Source: Acidovorax sp. RAC01
GTDB lineage: Bacteria > Pseudomonadota > Gammaproteobacteria > Burkholderiales > Burkholderiaceae_C
NCBI RefSeq assembly: GCF_001714725.1
Contig: NZ_CP016447.1
Span: 124,001 to 188,000, forward strand
Direction of reading: 5' to 3'
Length of the DNA stretch: 64,000 nt
Positions 44,385-52,638 of this stretch are shown one piece after another. Numbering within the stretch: position 1 is the first letter of the stretch; every line of letters begins with the position of its first letter. The position numbers and the translations under genes were made by a program. The notes under the pieces were generated by a model. The model saw only the letters and a program-made list of their open reading frames with translations, searched no databases and was not told the DNA's origin.

Positions 44385-44903
44385 TTATAGCCACCCTGTG
44401 TTGGTGAGGCCGGGCAGATTGATGGCCAGCAGTTGCGTGAACATCCAGTACACCGGCGCAGCCACTGCAAAGCCGATGAGGGAATCCTTGATCCAGGCCT
44501 GCAGGCGCAGGTCGAGTTCACCCTCGGCGCTCTTGAAGCCGCGCACCGACAGCACAAAGCACAGGGCGCAGCTCAGGATGAAGCCCAGCGTCGTGATGAG
44601 CATGGCGTTAAGCAGCAGCCCGGCCGACACCCAGATGAAGCCCTTCCAGTGGGCGCGGACGTCGCCCGAGCCCTCCTCCAGATTGCGAAAGCCGCCGGTG
44701 AGCGCATGCGCCACGCACAGCACGCCGCAGATCAGCAAGGCAATGCTGACCACCCACGGAAAAAAGTTGGGGCCCACGCCGCCGTAGCCCGCCTCGGAGC
44801 TGACCGAGCTGGCGCCCCAGGCCATGGCCAGCGCCAGCAGCACAAGCCCCGCCCCGATGAGGGTCTGCAAGGGCATGGAGCGCGATGAGTGTTGTTGTGT
44901 CAT
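44385..44903 (-). CDS. tctB: TctB small membrane subunit
   Basis: From the ATG at 44903 the product has 172 residues and four membrane helices, as in the TctB family (LIGAGLVLLALAMAWGASSV, YGGVGPNFFPWVVSIALLIC). The function within the transporter is structural or not well defined. It is 12 bp before tctA and 83 bp after tctC, within the same operon. The longer frame upstream lacks a plausible start. Confidence 0.88.
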   Translation of the reverse strand: MTQQHSSRSMPLQTLIGAGLVLLALAMAWGASSVSSEAGYGGVGPNFFPWVVSIALLICGVLCVAHALTGGFRNLEEGSGDVRAHWKGFIWVSAGLLLNAMLITTLGFILSCALCFVLSVRGFKSAEGELDLRLQAWIKDSLIGFAVAAPVYWMFTQLLAINLPGLTNTGWL

Positions 44904-44986
44904 GTTTTTTCTTTCGCACTGTCCGCGCATGGCGGCGCTGCCGGCACCCACAGGGGCTGCGGCGGCCCGCCATGCTCTGCCTCAGA

Positions 44987-45946
44987 TCAGATCATTCCGG
45001 ACTTGGCCATCGTGGCACGCATGCTGGCAAATTCCGAATCCACGAAGTTCGCGAATTCATCGCCGGCCATCCAGGCCGGTGTCCAGCCGTTCTTTTCCAT
45101 GGCGTCCTGCCAGGCCTTGCTCTTGTAGGTCTTGGCCAGCGCGTCGATGAGCGCCTTGCGCTGCTCGGGCGTGATGCCAGGGGCGCCGTACACGCCGCGC
45201 CAGTTGCCAATCTCCACGTTGATGCCCTGCTCCTTGAGCGTGGGCACGTTCACGCCCTTCAGGCGCGTGGCCGACGTCACGCCGATGGGGCGCATCTTGC
45301 CGCTCGAGATGTACTCTGCAAACTCGCTGTAGCCACTGCCGCCCACCGTGACGTTGCCGCCCAGAATGGCTGCGGTGGCTTCGCCGCCCCCACGGAAGGC
45401 CACGTAGTTGATCTTGGCCGGGTCCACGCCCACATCGCGCGCAATCATGGCGGCAGCAATGTGTTCGGTGGAGCCACGCGAGCCGCCGCCCCACTTCACG
45501 CTGCCAGGGTCTTTCTTGAGCTGATCGACCACGTCCTTCATGGTCTTGAAGGGCGAATTGGCGGGCAGCACGAACACGTTGTATTCGCTGGTCAGGCGCG
45601 CCAGCGGCGTCACCTTGTCCAGGCCCACCGGCGGCTTGCCGGTGATGATGCCGCCCAGCATCACGGCGCCCATCACCATCAGGGCGTTCGGGTCGCCCTT
45701 GCTGGCGTTGACGAACTGGGCCAGGCCGATGGCGCCCGCTGCGCCGCCCTTGTTGTCATACGTGACCGTGGCCGCAGCACCTGAATCCTGCATGGCCTTG
45801 CCCAGCGCGCGGCCGGTGGAATCCCAGCCGCCACCGGGGTTGGCGGGAATCATCATCTTGATGGCAGACGCAGTCTGCGCAGACACCGGCAGGGCACCAG
45901 CGGCCGCCAGGGCAGCCAGTGACTTGAGAAACATATCGCGACGCAT
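44987..45946 (-). CDS. tctC: TctC periplasmic receptor
   Basis: From ATG 45946 the protein has 319 residues with signal MRRDMFLKSLAALAAAGALP and Bug/TctC motifs IKMMIPANPGGGWDSTGRAL and TVTYDNKGGAAGAIGLAQFV. The PANPGGGWD form is that of true TctC receptors of citrate-type systems, unlike the PFPPGGSTD form of the two receptors in the aldarate operon. It delivers the ligand to TctAB and, with TctDE, may also influence signalling. It is the first gene of tctCBA. Confidence 0.9.
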   Translation of the reverse strand: MRRDMFLKSLAALAAAGALPVSAQTASAIKMMIPANPGGGWDSTGRALGKAMQDSGAAATVTYDNKGGAAGAIGLAQFVNASKGDPNALMVMGAVMLGGIITGKPPVGLDKVTPLARLTSEYNVFVLPANSPFKTMKDVVDQLKKDPGSVKWGGGSRGSTEHIAAAMIARDVGVDPAKINYVAFRGGGEATAAILGGNVTVGGSGYSEFAEYISSGKMRPIGVTSATRLKGVNVPTLKEQGINVEIGNWRGVYGAPGITPEQRKALIDALAKTYKSKAWQDAMEKNGWTPAWMAGDEFANFVDSEFASMRATMAKSGMI

Positions 45947-46073
45947 GGGTTGTCTCCTTTGGGGGTTTCCGAACCATTCGATGATGCGCGAGCCGCCTGT
46001 CAAACGGCTGTCCGCAGACTCAGGGAAAACACTCATGCAGGGGGCCCGGCAGGACAGTGCTATGGTGCCGCGC

Positions 46074-46763
46074 ATGCAACTGCTTCTCGTCGAGGACGAC
46101 CCCACCATGCAGGCCACGCTGCACCGCGCACTCACGCGCCGCGGCATGGAAGTGATCGCCACGGGCGACGGCCGCACCGCCCTCAGCCAGTGGGTCGCAC
46201 GCCAGCCAGACGCCGTGGTGCTGGACCTCACGCTGCCCGGGCTGGACGGCCTGCAGGTGCTGCAGCAAGCCCGTGCCAAGGGCCTGCGCACACCGGTACT
46301 GATCCTCACCGCGCGCGGCACCGTGGGTGACCGCGTCATCGGTCTCAACGCGGGTGCAGACGACTACCTGCCCAAACCCTTCGACCTGGACGAGCTGGAA
46401 GCACGCCTGCGCGCCCTGGTGCGACGCAGCGCCGACCCCACCGGCGCCAGCGCCGCGGCGCCCGGCACGGTGCAGATGGGCGCCATCCGGTACGACAAGG
46501 AAAGCGGGGCGCTGTACCGCCACGGCGAAGTGATGGAGCTCACGCCGCGCGAGCTTGCGCTGATGCATGCGCTGCTGGCCCAGCCCGGGCATGCTGTGGC
46601 CAAGGAGCGCCTGTATGAACTCGTGTTCCCGGGCCAGCTGGATGTGCAGTACGAAGCCATCGAGGTGGTGGTGTACCGCCTGCGCAAGAAGCTGGCAGGC
46701 ACCGGGCTCACGCTGATGACCCTGCGCGGCCTGGGCTACCTGCTGCGGACCGACGAGGCATGA
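46074..46763 (+). CDS. tctD: TctD response regulator
   Basis: The 229-residue OmpR-family regulator has Asp51 as acceptor (VVLDLTLPGLDGL), Thr in LILTARGTVGDR, Lys in YLPKPFDLDELEA, and a winged helix ending LMTLRGLGYLLRTDEA. It is divergent from tctC with 127 bp between the starts, as in known tct loci, and should activate tctCBA in response to external carboxylate. Four bases overlap with the kinase gene. An ATG 12 bases upstream is also in frame. Confidence 0.9.
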   Translation: MQLLLVEDDPTMQATLHRALTRRGMEVIATGDGRTALSQWVARQPDAVVLDLTLPGLDGLQVLQQARAKGLRTPVLILTARGTVGDRVIGLNAGADDYLPKPFDLDELEARLRALVRRSADPTGASAAAPGTVQMGAIRYDKESGALYRHGEVMELTPRELALMHALLAQPGHAVAKERLYELVFPGQLDVQYEAIEVVVYRLRKKLAGTGLTLMTLRGLGYLLRTDEA

Positions 46764-48232
46764 GTACAGCCCAGCCCAGCCGCGCGCGCGACCATTCGCT
46801 CAGGCGCAGGCTGCTGGTGGGTATCCTCGTGCCCGTGGCGCTGTTCATTGCCTTCAACACCTTCAGCCTGTACCAGCAGACGCTGACATCCCTGAACACC
46901 GCGTACGACCGCACGCTCCTCGCATCGGCCAAGAGCATCAGCGAGCAGCTGGACGTGACAGGCTATGACGAGGCAGCGCAACTGCGCGCCACGGTGCCCT
47001 ACTCGGCGCTGGAAGCCTTTGAAGCCGACAACCAGAGCCACATGTTTTACCGGGTGTCCACCCTGCGTGGAGAGCTGGTTTCGGGGTTTGAGGAACTGCC
47101 GTTCTGGACCGGCACCATCCCCGCGCGCCCGCCGTACGCCGCGCTGGTCGACTTCTACGACGACCGCTTTCGCGAGCGCAACGTGCGCGTGGCCGTGCTG
47201 CTGCAGCCCGTGGCCAGTGCCGAGGGCCGCACCATGGCAGTCGTGCAGGTCGCCGAAACCCTGGAGGTGCGCGAAACGCTGGCACTGCAGATCCTGTGGA
47301 ACACCCTGCTGCGCCAGGCGCTGCTGATCGCCGTGGTGGCCTTCACGGTCGTGCTGGTGGTGCAGCGCGCCACCAACCCCGTGCGCCAGCTGAGCCACCA
47401 GTTGAAGGCACGCCGCGAAGGCGACCTGAGCCCCATCGCTGCCCCATCGGCACCACGCGAACTGCAGCCGCTGATCGACGCCACCAACCAGGTCATGCAG
47501 CGGCTTCGGCACCTGCTGCGCCACCAGAAACGTTTTGTGCGCGACGCGTCGCACCAGCTGCGCACACCGCTGGCCGTGCTCAAGACGCAGGTGCAATCGG
47601 CGCTGCGGGGCGACGTGGAGCCCGTGCAGGCGCTGCGCGAAATCGGCGACACGGTGGACCGCGCCACGCAGCTGGCCAACCAGATGCTGGCGCTGGCCAA
47701 GGTCGAGCAGCTGCGCCAGCAACGCGAGCCGCCGCTGTCGCGGCTCGACGAGATCCTGCGGGCCGTGGCGCTGGACATCTCGCCGCTGGTGGCGCAGCGC
47801 GACCTGGACTTCGGCATCCATACCGAGCCCGCCCCCGTGCAGGCCCACGAATGGATGCTGCGCGAGCTGTGCCGCAACCTGCTGCACAACGCCATACGGC
47901 ACGCCCCGCCCGGCAGCGAGCTCACCGTGGATCTGCGCATGCAGGGCAACGTGGTCACGCTGACCATCAGCGACCACGGCCCGGGCATTGACGACGAACT
48001 GGCCGCGCGGCTGTTCCAGCCCTTTTCTGCAGGCGACGTGCGCACCGGCAGCGGCCTGGGCCTGGCCATCTGCCAGGAAATCGTCCAGGCGGTGCAGGGC
48101 ACGATTGCATTGACCAACCGCTACGGCGGCGGCGCCATCGTCCAGGGCCTGGACGCAGTCGTACGCCTGCCGGGGGTTTTGCCCGACGCTGACAGCAGCG
48201 CGAGCGCAGGCGCGGGACAATCGGCCGCATGA
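46760..48232 (+). CDS. tctE: TctE sensor histidine kinase
   Basis: The 490-residue kinase has two membrane helices (about 14-34 and 180-200) around a periplasmic sensor domain, then HAMP, the phospho-acceptor His in FVRDASHQLRTPLAVLK, an N-box ELCRNLLHNAIRHAPPGS, and G-boxes DHGPGIDDEL and SGLGLAICQEI. It starts inside the tctD stop codon (ATGA) and its own stop overlaps the hslR start in the same way. It phosphorylates TctD on sensing a tricarboxylate. Confidence 0.9.
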   Translation: MSTAQPSRARDHSLRRRLLVGILVPVALFIAFNTFSLYQQTLTSLNTAYDRTLLASAKSISEQLDVTGYDEAAQLRATVPYSALEAFEADNQSHMFYRVSTLRGELVSGFEELPFWTGTIPARPPYAALVDFYDDRFRERNVRVAVLLQPVASAEGRTMAVVQVAETLEVRETLALQILWNTLLRQALLIAVVAFTVVLVVQRATNPVRQLSHQLKARREGDLSPIAAPSAPRELQPLIDATNQVMQRLRHLLRHQKRFVRDASHQLRTPLAVLKTQVQSALRGDVEPVQALREIGDTVDRATQLANQMLALAKVEQLRQQREPPLSRLDEILRAVALDISPLVAQRDLDFGIHTEPAPVQAHEWMLRELCRNLLHNAIRHAPPGSELTVDLRMQGNVVTLTISDHGPGIDDELAARLFQPFSAGDVRTGSGLGLAICQEIVQAVQGTIALTNRYGGGAIVQGLDAVVRLPGVLPDADSSASAGAGQSAA

Positions 48233-48654
48233 ACACGATGGAGTCGATGCGGCTGGACAAGTGGCTGTGGTGCGCGCGCTTTTACAAGACGCGCAGCCTG
48301 GCCACCGAAGAAATCACCAAGGGCCGCGTCACGGTCAACGGCCAGGCCGCCAAGCCAGCACGCGACCTGCGCTGTGGCGATACCGTTGCCCTGCGCCAGG
48401 GGCCGGTCGCCCGCACCGTGCTCGTTCGCGGCCTGAGCGGCGCACGGGGCCCCGCCCCCGTGGCCCAGCAGCTCTACGAAGAAACCGCCGAGAGCATTCA
48501 GGTCCGCGAGAAAGCGGCCGAACTGCGCCGCCTCGCCCCCGAGCCCGCAGCCGCGCTCAGCCAGGGCCGCCCCACCAAACGCAACCGCCGGGACATCGAA
48601 CGCGCCGGAGCGCAGGGCTGGGGAGACCGCTGGAGCGCCTCGCTGGACGAGTGA
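48229..48654 (+). CDS. hslR: S4-domain ribosome-associated heat shock protein
   Basis: The 141-residue protein has an S4 RNA-binding domain at the N-terminus (MRLDKWLWCARFYKTRSLAT, EEITKGRVTVNGQAAKPARD) and a basic C-terminal extension. This is the Hsp15/HslR family, which binds 50S subunits carrying stalled nascent chains and helps recycle them. It overlaps the tctE stop by 4 bases, so it is at least partly co-transcribed. It is the last chromosomal gene before the genomic island. Confidence 0.85.
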   Translation: MNTMESMRLDKWLWCARFYKTRSLATEEITKGRVTVNGQAAKPARDLRCGDTVALRQGPVARTVLVRGLSGARGPAPVAQQLYEETAESIQVREKAAELRRLAPEPAAALSQGRPTKRNRRDIERAGAQGWGDRWSASLDE

Positions 48655-48763
48655 ACGCCTGGAACCTGCGCGTGATTGCAGGGCGCGTTGTGGCAGCAAT
48701 CGAATACAAGCCTGCCTGTACCGCAGACGACGTACACGGCAAGTACGACACCTAATGCCCAAG

Positions 48764-48797
48764 AAAAAAGCCCAAGTGATCAGATCACTTGGGCTTT
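48764..48797 (-). terminator. Original terminator of tRNA-Ser, separated from it by the island
   Basis: AAAGCCCAAGTGATC (48767-48781) and GATCACTTGGGCTTT (48783-48797) form a perfect 15-bp stem. On the minus strand the stem is followed by TTTTTTCTT, so it ends leftward transcription. It lies 4 bases beyond the copied tRNA end at 48802-48815. Read without the island, tRNA-Ser would be followed directly by this terminator. Confidence 0.75.
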
Positions 48798-48801
48798 ATC
48801 T

Positions 48802-48815
48802 TGGCGGAAACGGAG
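48802..48815. other. Attachment-site repeat, distal copy
   Basis: TGGCGGAAACGGAG, identical to the last 14 bases of tRNA-Ser including CCA (62036-62049, minus strand). The two direct copies bound the island, and the integrase gene starts 240 bp inside this end. Confidence 0.75.
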
Positions 48816-48837
48816 TCCGTCCGCCGAACTTCCAACG

Positions 48838-48928
48838 AAGTCCAAATCAATCCAAACTCAAGACCTAGACCGCTGATTTATATAGGTTTTTTCGAGAACT
48901 GCTAGATTTAAAAGTCCAAATCAGTCCA
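48838..48928. repeat. Direct repeats near the island end (possible integrase arm sites)
   Basis: AAGTCCAAATCAATCCA (48838-48854) and AAGTCCAAATCAGTCCA (48912-48928) agree at 16 of 17 positions, 74 bp apart, between the att core and the integrase gene. A weaker copy, AAGTCCAGTACCGTCCA, lies near the other end (61926-61942). Position and pattern suit arm-type integrase binding sites. Confidence 0.55.
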
Positions 48929-49056
48929 GCCAAATCTGATTCAATCGGATCTTTTATGGTAGATACCATGGCGGATAAAAACGCGGCACAATTTGACATC
49001 AGAGAGCTCTTTGCCGGGCTCGCTGACATCAAGGATGTGACTTTGGGATTCGAAAG

Positions 49057-50316
49057 ATGGCACGCAAAGCGAAAGAACTGTCGGCCTTGGAGGTTGGGCG
49101 CCTGACGAAGGTGGGACACCATGCCGTGGGCGGCGTGGCGGGCCTGTACCTTTATGTAGTGGAGTCGGGCGCAAGGTCCTGGGTCCTACGAACCATGGTG
49201 GGAAACAAACGCAGGCACATGGGTCTTGGCGGTTTTCCGGAAGTGCCTTTGGCCAAAGCCAAGGAGAAGGCCCGCGCAGCCAAAGAGCAGATTGACCAAG
49301 GTATCGATCCCATCGTGCAGCGTCTGGCAATCGCCAGCAGCCTCAAGGCGCAGCAGGCAACGCAGAAGACATTCAAACAGGCAGCTCTTGCCTATATCGA
49401 GGCCCATGGCGAGGGTTGGAAGAACCCCAAGCACCGAGCCCAGTGGGGTGCAACCCTGGAAACCTATGCATACCCACACCTCGGAGATCTTCTGGTCCAG
49501 GATGTCGGACAAGACCACGTATTGAAGGTTCTGGAGCCCATCTGGAAAACAAAGACCGAGACCGCCACGCGCCTGCGTGGACGTATCGAGAGCGTGCTCG
49601 ACTGGGCCACCGTTCGCAAATATCGGACTGGCGACAACCCAGCACGCTGGAAGGGCCACCTCGACAAGCTACTGCCCGCTCCAGGAAAGATCCAGAAGGT
49701 TGAACACTATCGCGCACTTCCAGTCGCCAAGATGGTTGAGTTCATGAATGCGCTTCGTCGCCGAGAAGGTCTCGCTGCGCGTGCGCTGGAGTTTGCGATT
49801 CTTTGCGCTTCACGCAGTGGTGAGGTGAGAGGTGCTCGATGGGATGAGTTTGACCTTGACGCTTCCGTCTGGACAATTCCCGCTGAACGCATGAAGGCAG
49901 GCAAAGAGCATCGCGTACCCTTGTCCAGCTTCGCACTGGCAATTCTGAAAAAGCTCCCCAAGAAGGCAGATGTTGATCTGGTCTTTTCAACCGAAAGCGG
50001 AAAAGCTCTCTCGGATATGGCATTGACTTCTGTGCTGCGTCGCATGGAGGTGGATGCAGTGCCCCACGGATTCCGCTCTACGTTCCGCGATTGGGCAGGT
50101 GAACTCACCAATCACCCTCGGGATATCGCTGAGCAAGCATTGGCTCACGTTCTGGACAACAGGGTTGAAGCTGCATACCGCCGCGGCGATGCATTGGACA
50201 AACGGCGCAAGATGATGCAAGACTGGGCAGAGTTTTGCGCTGGCGACACAAGGCGTTCGCTCGCAGGCGCTTTCAGCGATACACGATCTACGATGCTGAA
50301 CATATCCAAGAGCTAG
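49057..50316 (+). CDS. Tyrosine integrase (P4 type, DUF4102)
   Basis: The 419-residue protein has the DUF4102 N-terminal domain (GLYLYVVESGARSWVLRTMV, HMGLGGFPEVPLAKAKEKAR), a core-binding region and the catalytic domain with Arg in CASRSGEVRGARW, the HxxR box VPHGFRSTFRDWAGE, and the region ALAHVLDNRVEAAYRRGDAL with the nucleophilic Tyr. It looks intact. P4-type integrases insert elements at tRNA 3' ends, in agreement with the att repeats. The gene lies 240 bp inside the end that is far from the tRNA, reading inward. Confidence 0.92.
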   Translation: MARKAKELSALEVGRLTKVGHHAVGGVAGLYLYVVESGARSWVLRTMVGNKRRHMGLGGFPEVPLAKAKEKARAAKEQIDQGIDPIVQRLAIASSLKAQQATQKTFKQAALAYIEAHGEGWKNPKHRAQWGATLETYAYPHLGDLLVQDVGQDHVLKVLEPIWKTKTETATRLRGRIESVLDWATVRKYRTGDNPARWKGHLDKLLPAPGKIQKVEHYRALPVAKMVEFMNALRRREGLAARALEFAILCASRSGEVRGARWDEFDLDASVWTIPAERMKAGKEHRVPLSSFALAILKKLPKKADVDLVFSTESGKALSDMALTSVLRRMEVDAVPHGFRSTFRDWAGELTNHPRDIAEQALAHVLDNRVEAAYRRGDALDKRRKMMQDWAEFCAGDTRRSLAGAFSDTRSTMLNISKS

Positions 50317-50551
50317 AGTATTTGCCCAGAGACGTGCTTCCCTCATCAACATGTCCACGCAAGGTGCTTCTGGAAGCGCCCACGCGCTGCAATCACCGAA
50401 TGCAAATTTGATCAATCAGATAGGCTACCGCGTTTGTGGTGTACTTCTCAAGGATAGGTCGGAGCCGGGATTCGGGCTCGAAAGCTTCATGAGCCGTTGC
50501 GACATCGGCGAACCATACCGCGACGAACCCTGAGGGAGGCACTGGCTCTGC

Positions 50552-50764
50552 CTAGAGTCTTTCACGCCGCGCCGTCGTGACCGTCCAGTTCAGTACGGAT
50601 CGAATCCCGAAGGTCTTCTCCAAACCCTGCAGTTCTACCCACATCTGATTGCGTGCCTCTGGCTGCGCATGGAACGGAATCAGCACCTTGGCAGGTTTGC
50701 AGCGAGAGCCGTCTTTCGATCCCCGGCAGCCAAAGGCGGCTTTCTTCAACGGACCGGCCCACAC
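50552..50764 (-). CDS. Possible small protein or remnant between integrase and Gabija genes
   Basis: The gene-poor stretch 50317-50931 contains one minus-strand frame with protein-like composition, 70 residues: GCRGSKDGSRCKPAKVLIPF, then HAQPEARNQMWVELQGLEKT and FGIRSVLNWTVTTARRERL. Two cysteines are spaced as in small zinc sites. I do not recognise it and see no strong ribosome-binding site; it may be the end of a lost gene. The rest of the stretch shows no gene, repeat or RNA that I can identify. Confidence 0.3.
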   Translation of the reverse strand: MWAGPLKKAAFGCRGSKDGSRCKPAKVLIPFHAQPEARNQMWVELQGLEKTFGIRSVLNWTVTTARRERL

Positions 50765-50931
50765 GCCCGAATGGCCGGGAACCAGCTTTGCTGCTCATGT
50801 CGTGCATACGCTCTAAACATGCTGGGGGGCAAGAACACACTCATGTTCGGCGAAAATCTTTTTCGTAACGAGTAGATCTGGGCGGAGGAGAAGCCCAAGG
50901 TCAGCAAACCATCAATTTGGGAGTGGGCTTC

Positions 50932-52638
50932 GTGAGAATCAGAAAAATATCGATCAGGAACTTTCGCGGGGTCAAAGACCTTGACTGGAGCCTTCCAACA
51001 TCGGACATCTTCTGTCTCATTGGGAAAGGCGACTCGTCCAAGTCCACGATCCTTGAGGCAATCAGGTATGCGTTCTATCCCCAGTGGAACCTGACTCTCA
51101 ACGACTCGGACTTCTACAAGGGCAAGGTGGAAAATGCCATCGTCGTTGAGGTGTCCATCGGCGATCTCGTTGAAGACTTCGTCTCCCTATACAAGTACGG
51201 CCAGTACCTGCGAGGTTGGGACGCCAAGACCGGGATGCTCGTTGACGAGGCGGACGACGCCCTTGAATCCGTCCTGACAATCCGCTTCACGGTCGGCAAG
51301 GACTTGGAGCCTAAGTGGCTGGTGGTTTGTGATCGCAATCCTGACGGTGTGCCCTTCAAGCAAGCTGATCGCAACAAGGTCAGCGTGGGCCTGATCGGAG
51401 CCTACAGCGAAAGGCAACTTTCATGGGCGACAGGCACGGCCTTGGCAAAGCTCACTGAAGCGCAGAGCCTGAACGAGTTGCTTGCCAATGCTTCAAGGAC
51501 GGCCCGCACCTCGCTTGACGCTGACAGGCCCAACACGCTGAAGAACTTTGACGCTGCTGCCGTGAAGTCTCAGGAGGTGGCCAAGACTTTGGGTGTGCCC
51601 GTCGTGGAAGCCTACAAGGCCCACCTGGATCTGAGTTCGGTGAACCTGAAGGTCGGTGGCCTTGCTCTTCATGACGGCGACATTCCGCTTCGCCAATTGG
51701 GGCTGGGGTCACGGCGAATGCTGTTGTGCGGCATTCAGAAAATGGGTCTTGAAGAGGGCCATGTGACTCTCTTTGACGAGGTTGAATTCGGGCTTGAGCC
51801 TCACCGCATTTCTCGGCTCCTGAAGCATGTGCGGGAGGACAAGCGGGGTCAGTATTTCTTGACCACCCATTCACCTGTCGTGCTTCGTGAGCTCACCGTC
51901 AATGAGCTCTACATAGTTCACAGCAAGGCTGGCACTGTACGGGTCATTCCCGCCTTCTGTGAAGGCTTGGTTGCCCACGAGGCACAGGGGAAGATTCGAT
52001 CCAGCGCTGAAGCCTTCCTGTCCAAGAAGGTCGTAGTCTGTGAAGGGGCCACGGAAGTGGGTTTCCTCAGAGGCTTTGACGACTATCAGTTCGGGAAAGG
52101 AAAGGATCCGTTCTCATACCACGGCGTGTCCTTGTTGAACGCTGGTGGTGCGAGCAAGATCAAAGCATTGGCCGAAGCCTTCAAGCTGCTTGGCTATGAG
52201 GTCTGCGTGCTTGCTGACGGAGACGCCGAGAAACAGTTCTCGCCCGCACATGAAGCGGAGTTGAGAGACAAGGGCATTCCGGTTCATGTGTGGACCGACA
52301 AGCTCTCGTTGGAGGAACGGGCCTTTCAAGACTTGCCATGGGCGAGTGTGATCGCAAGTGTGAAACTTGCCCAAACCGTTCCCGGCTTGACCGTCTATGC
52401 CAACGTGCGTTCCAAGTACCTGAAGGAGCTCAGTGAAGACGTTGGCACGTGGGCGGAAAGTGCCGATCTGAGGCTTGCCATTGGGAAGGCTGCGAAGAGT
52501 TGCGACTGGTTCAAGGACATCACCCGAGGGGACTTGTGGGTTCAGGCTATCAGTCCTTCTTTCGGCGATCCCGATTTTTCGAAGAAGGACATTCCGGTAA
52601 AGCTCTCCCAGCTCTGGGAATGGGCTGAGCATGTCTGA
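50932..52638 (+). CDS. gajA: GajA-type OLD-family nuclease of a Gabija defence system
   Basis: From GTG 50932 (GGGAG upstream) the product has 568 residues, near the length of known GajA. The N-terminal ATPase domain has IRKISIRNFRGVKDLDW, a Walker A of the form IGKGDSSKST (Ser where Gly is usual), a signature LGLGSRRML, Walker B VTLFDEVEFGLEP and LTTHSPVV. The C-terminal TOPRIM domain has the acidic centres VVVCEGATEVGFL and CVLADGDAEKQ. GajA is a nucleotide-inhibited DNA nicking enzyme acting against phage. The next gene, a UvrD-like helicase, overlaps its end by 8 bases. Confidence 0.8.
   Translation: MRIRKISIRNFRGVKDLDWSLPTSDIFCLIGKGDSSKSTILEAIRYAFYPQWNLTLNDSDFYKGKVENAIVVEVSIGDLVEDFVSLYKYGQYLRGWDAKTGMLVDEADDALESVLTIRFTVGKDLEPKWLVVCDRNPDGVPFKQADRNKVSVGLIGAYSERQLSWATGTALAKLTEAQSLNELLANASRTARTSLDADRPNTLKNFDAAAVKSQEVAKTLGVPVVEAYKAHLDLSSVNLKVGGLALHDGDIPLRQLGLGSRRMLLCGIQKMGLEEGHVTLFDEVEFGLEPHRISRLLKHVREDKRGQYFLTTHSPVVLRELTVNELYIVHSKAGTVRVIPAFCEGLVAHEAQGKIRSSAEAFLSKKVVVCEGATEVGFLRGFDDYQFGKGKDPFSYHGVSLLNAGGASKIKALAEAFKLLGYEVCVLADGDAEKQFSPAHEAELRDKGIPVHVWTDKLSLEERAFQDLPWASVIASVKLAQTVPGLTVYANVRSKYLKELSEDVGTWAESADLRLAIGKAAKSCDWFKDITRGDLWVQAISPSFGDPDFSKKDIPVKLSQLWEWAEHV

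Noticed and set aside
48802..48830. A second tRNA-Ser gene at the left island border
   Set aside because: Only the last 14 bases agree with the tRNA; no acceptor partner, anticodon arm or T arm is present. It is an attachment-site copy.
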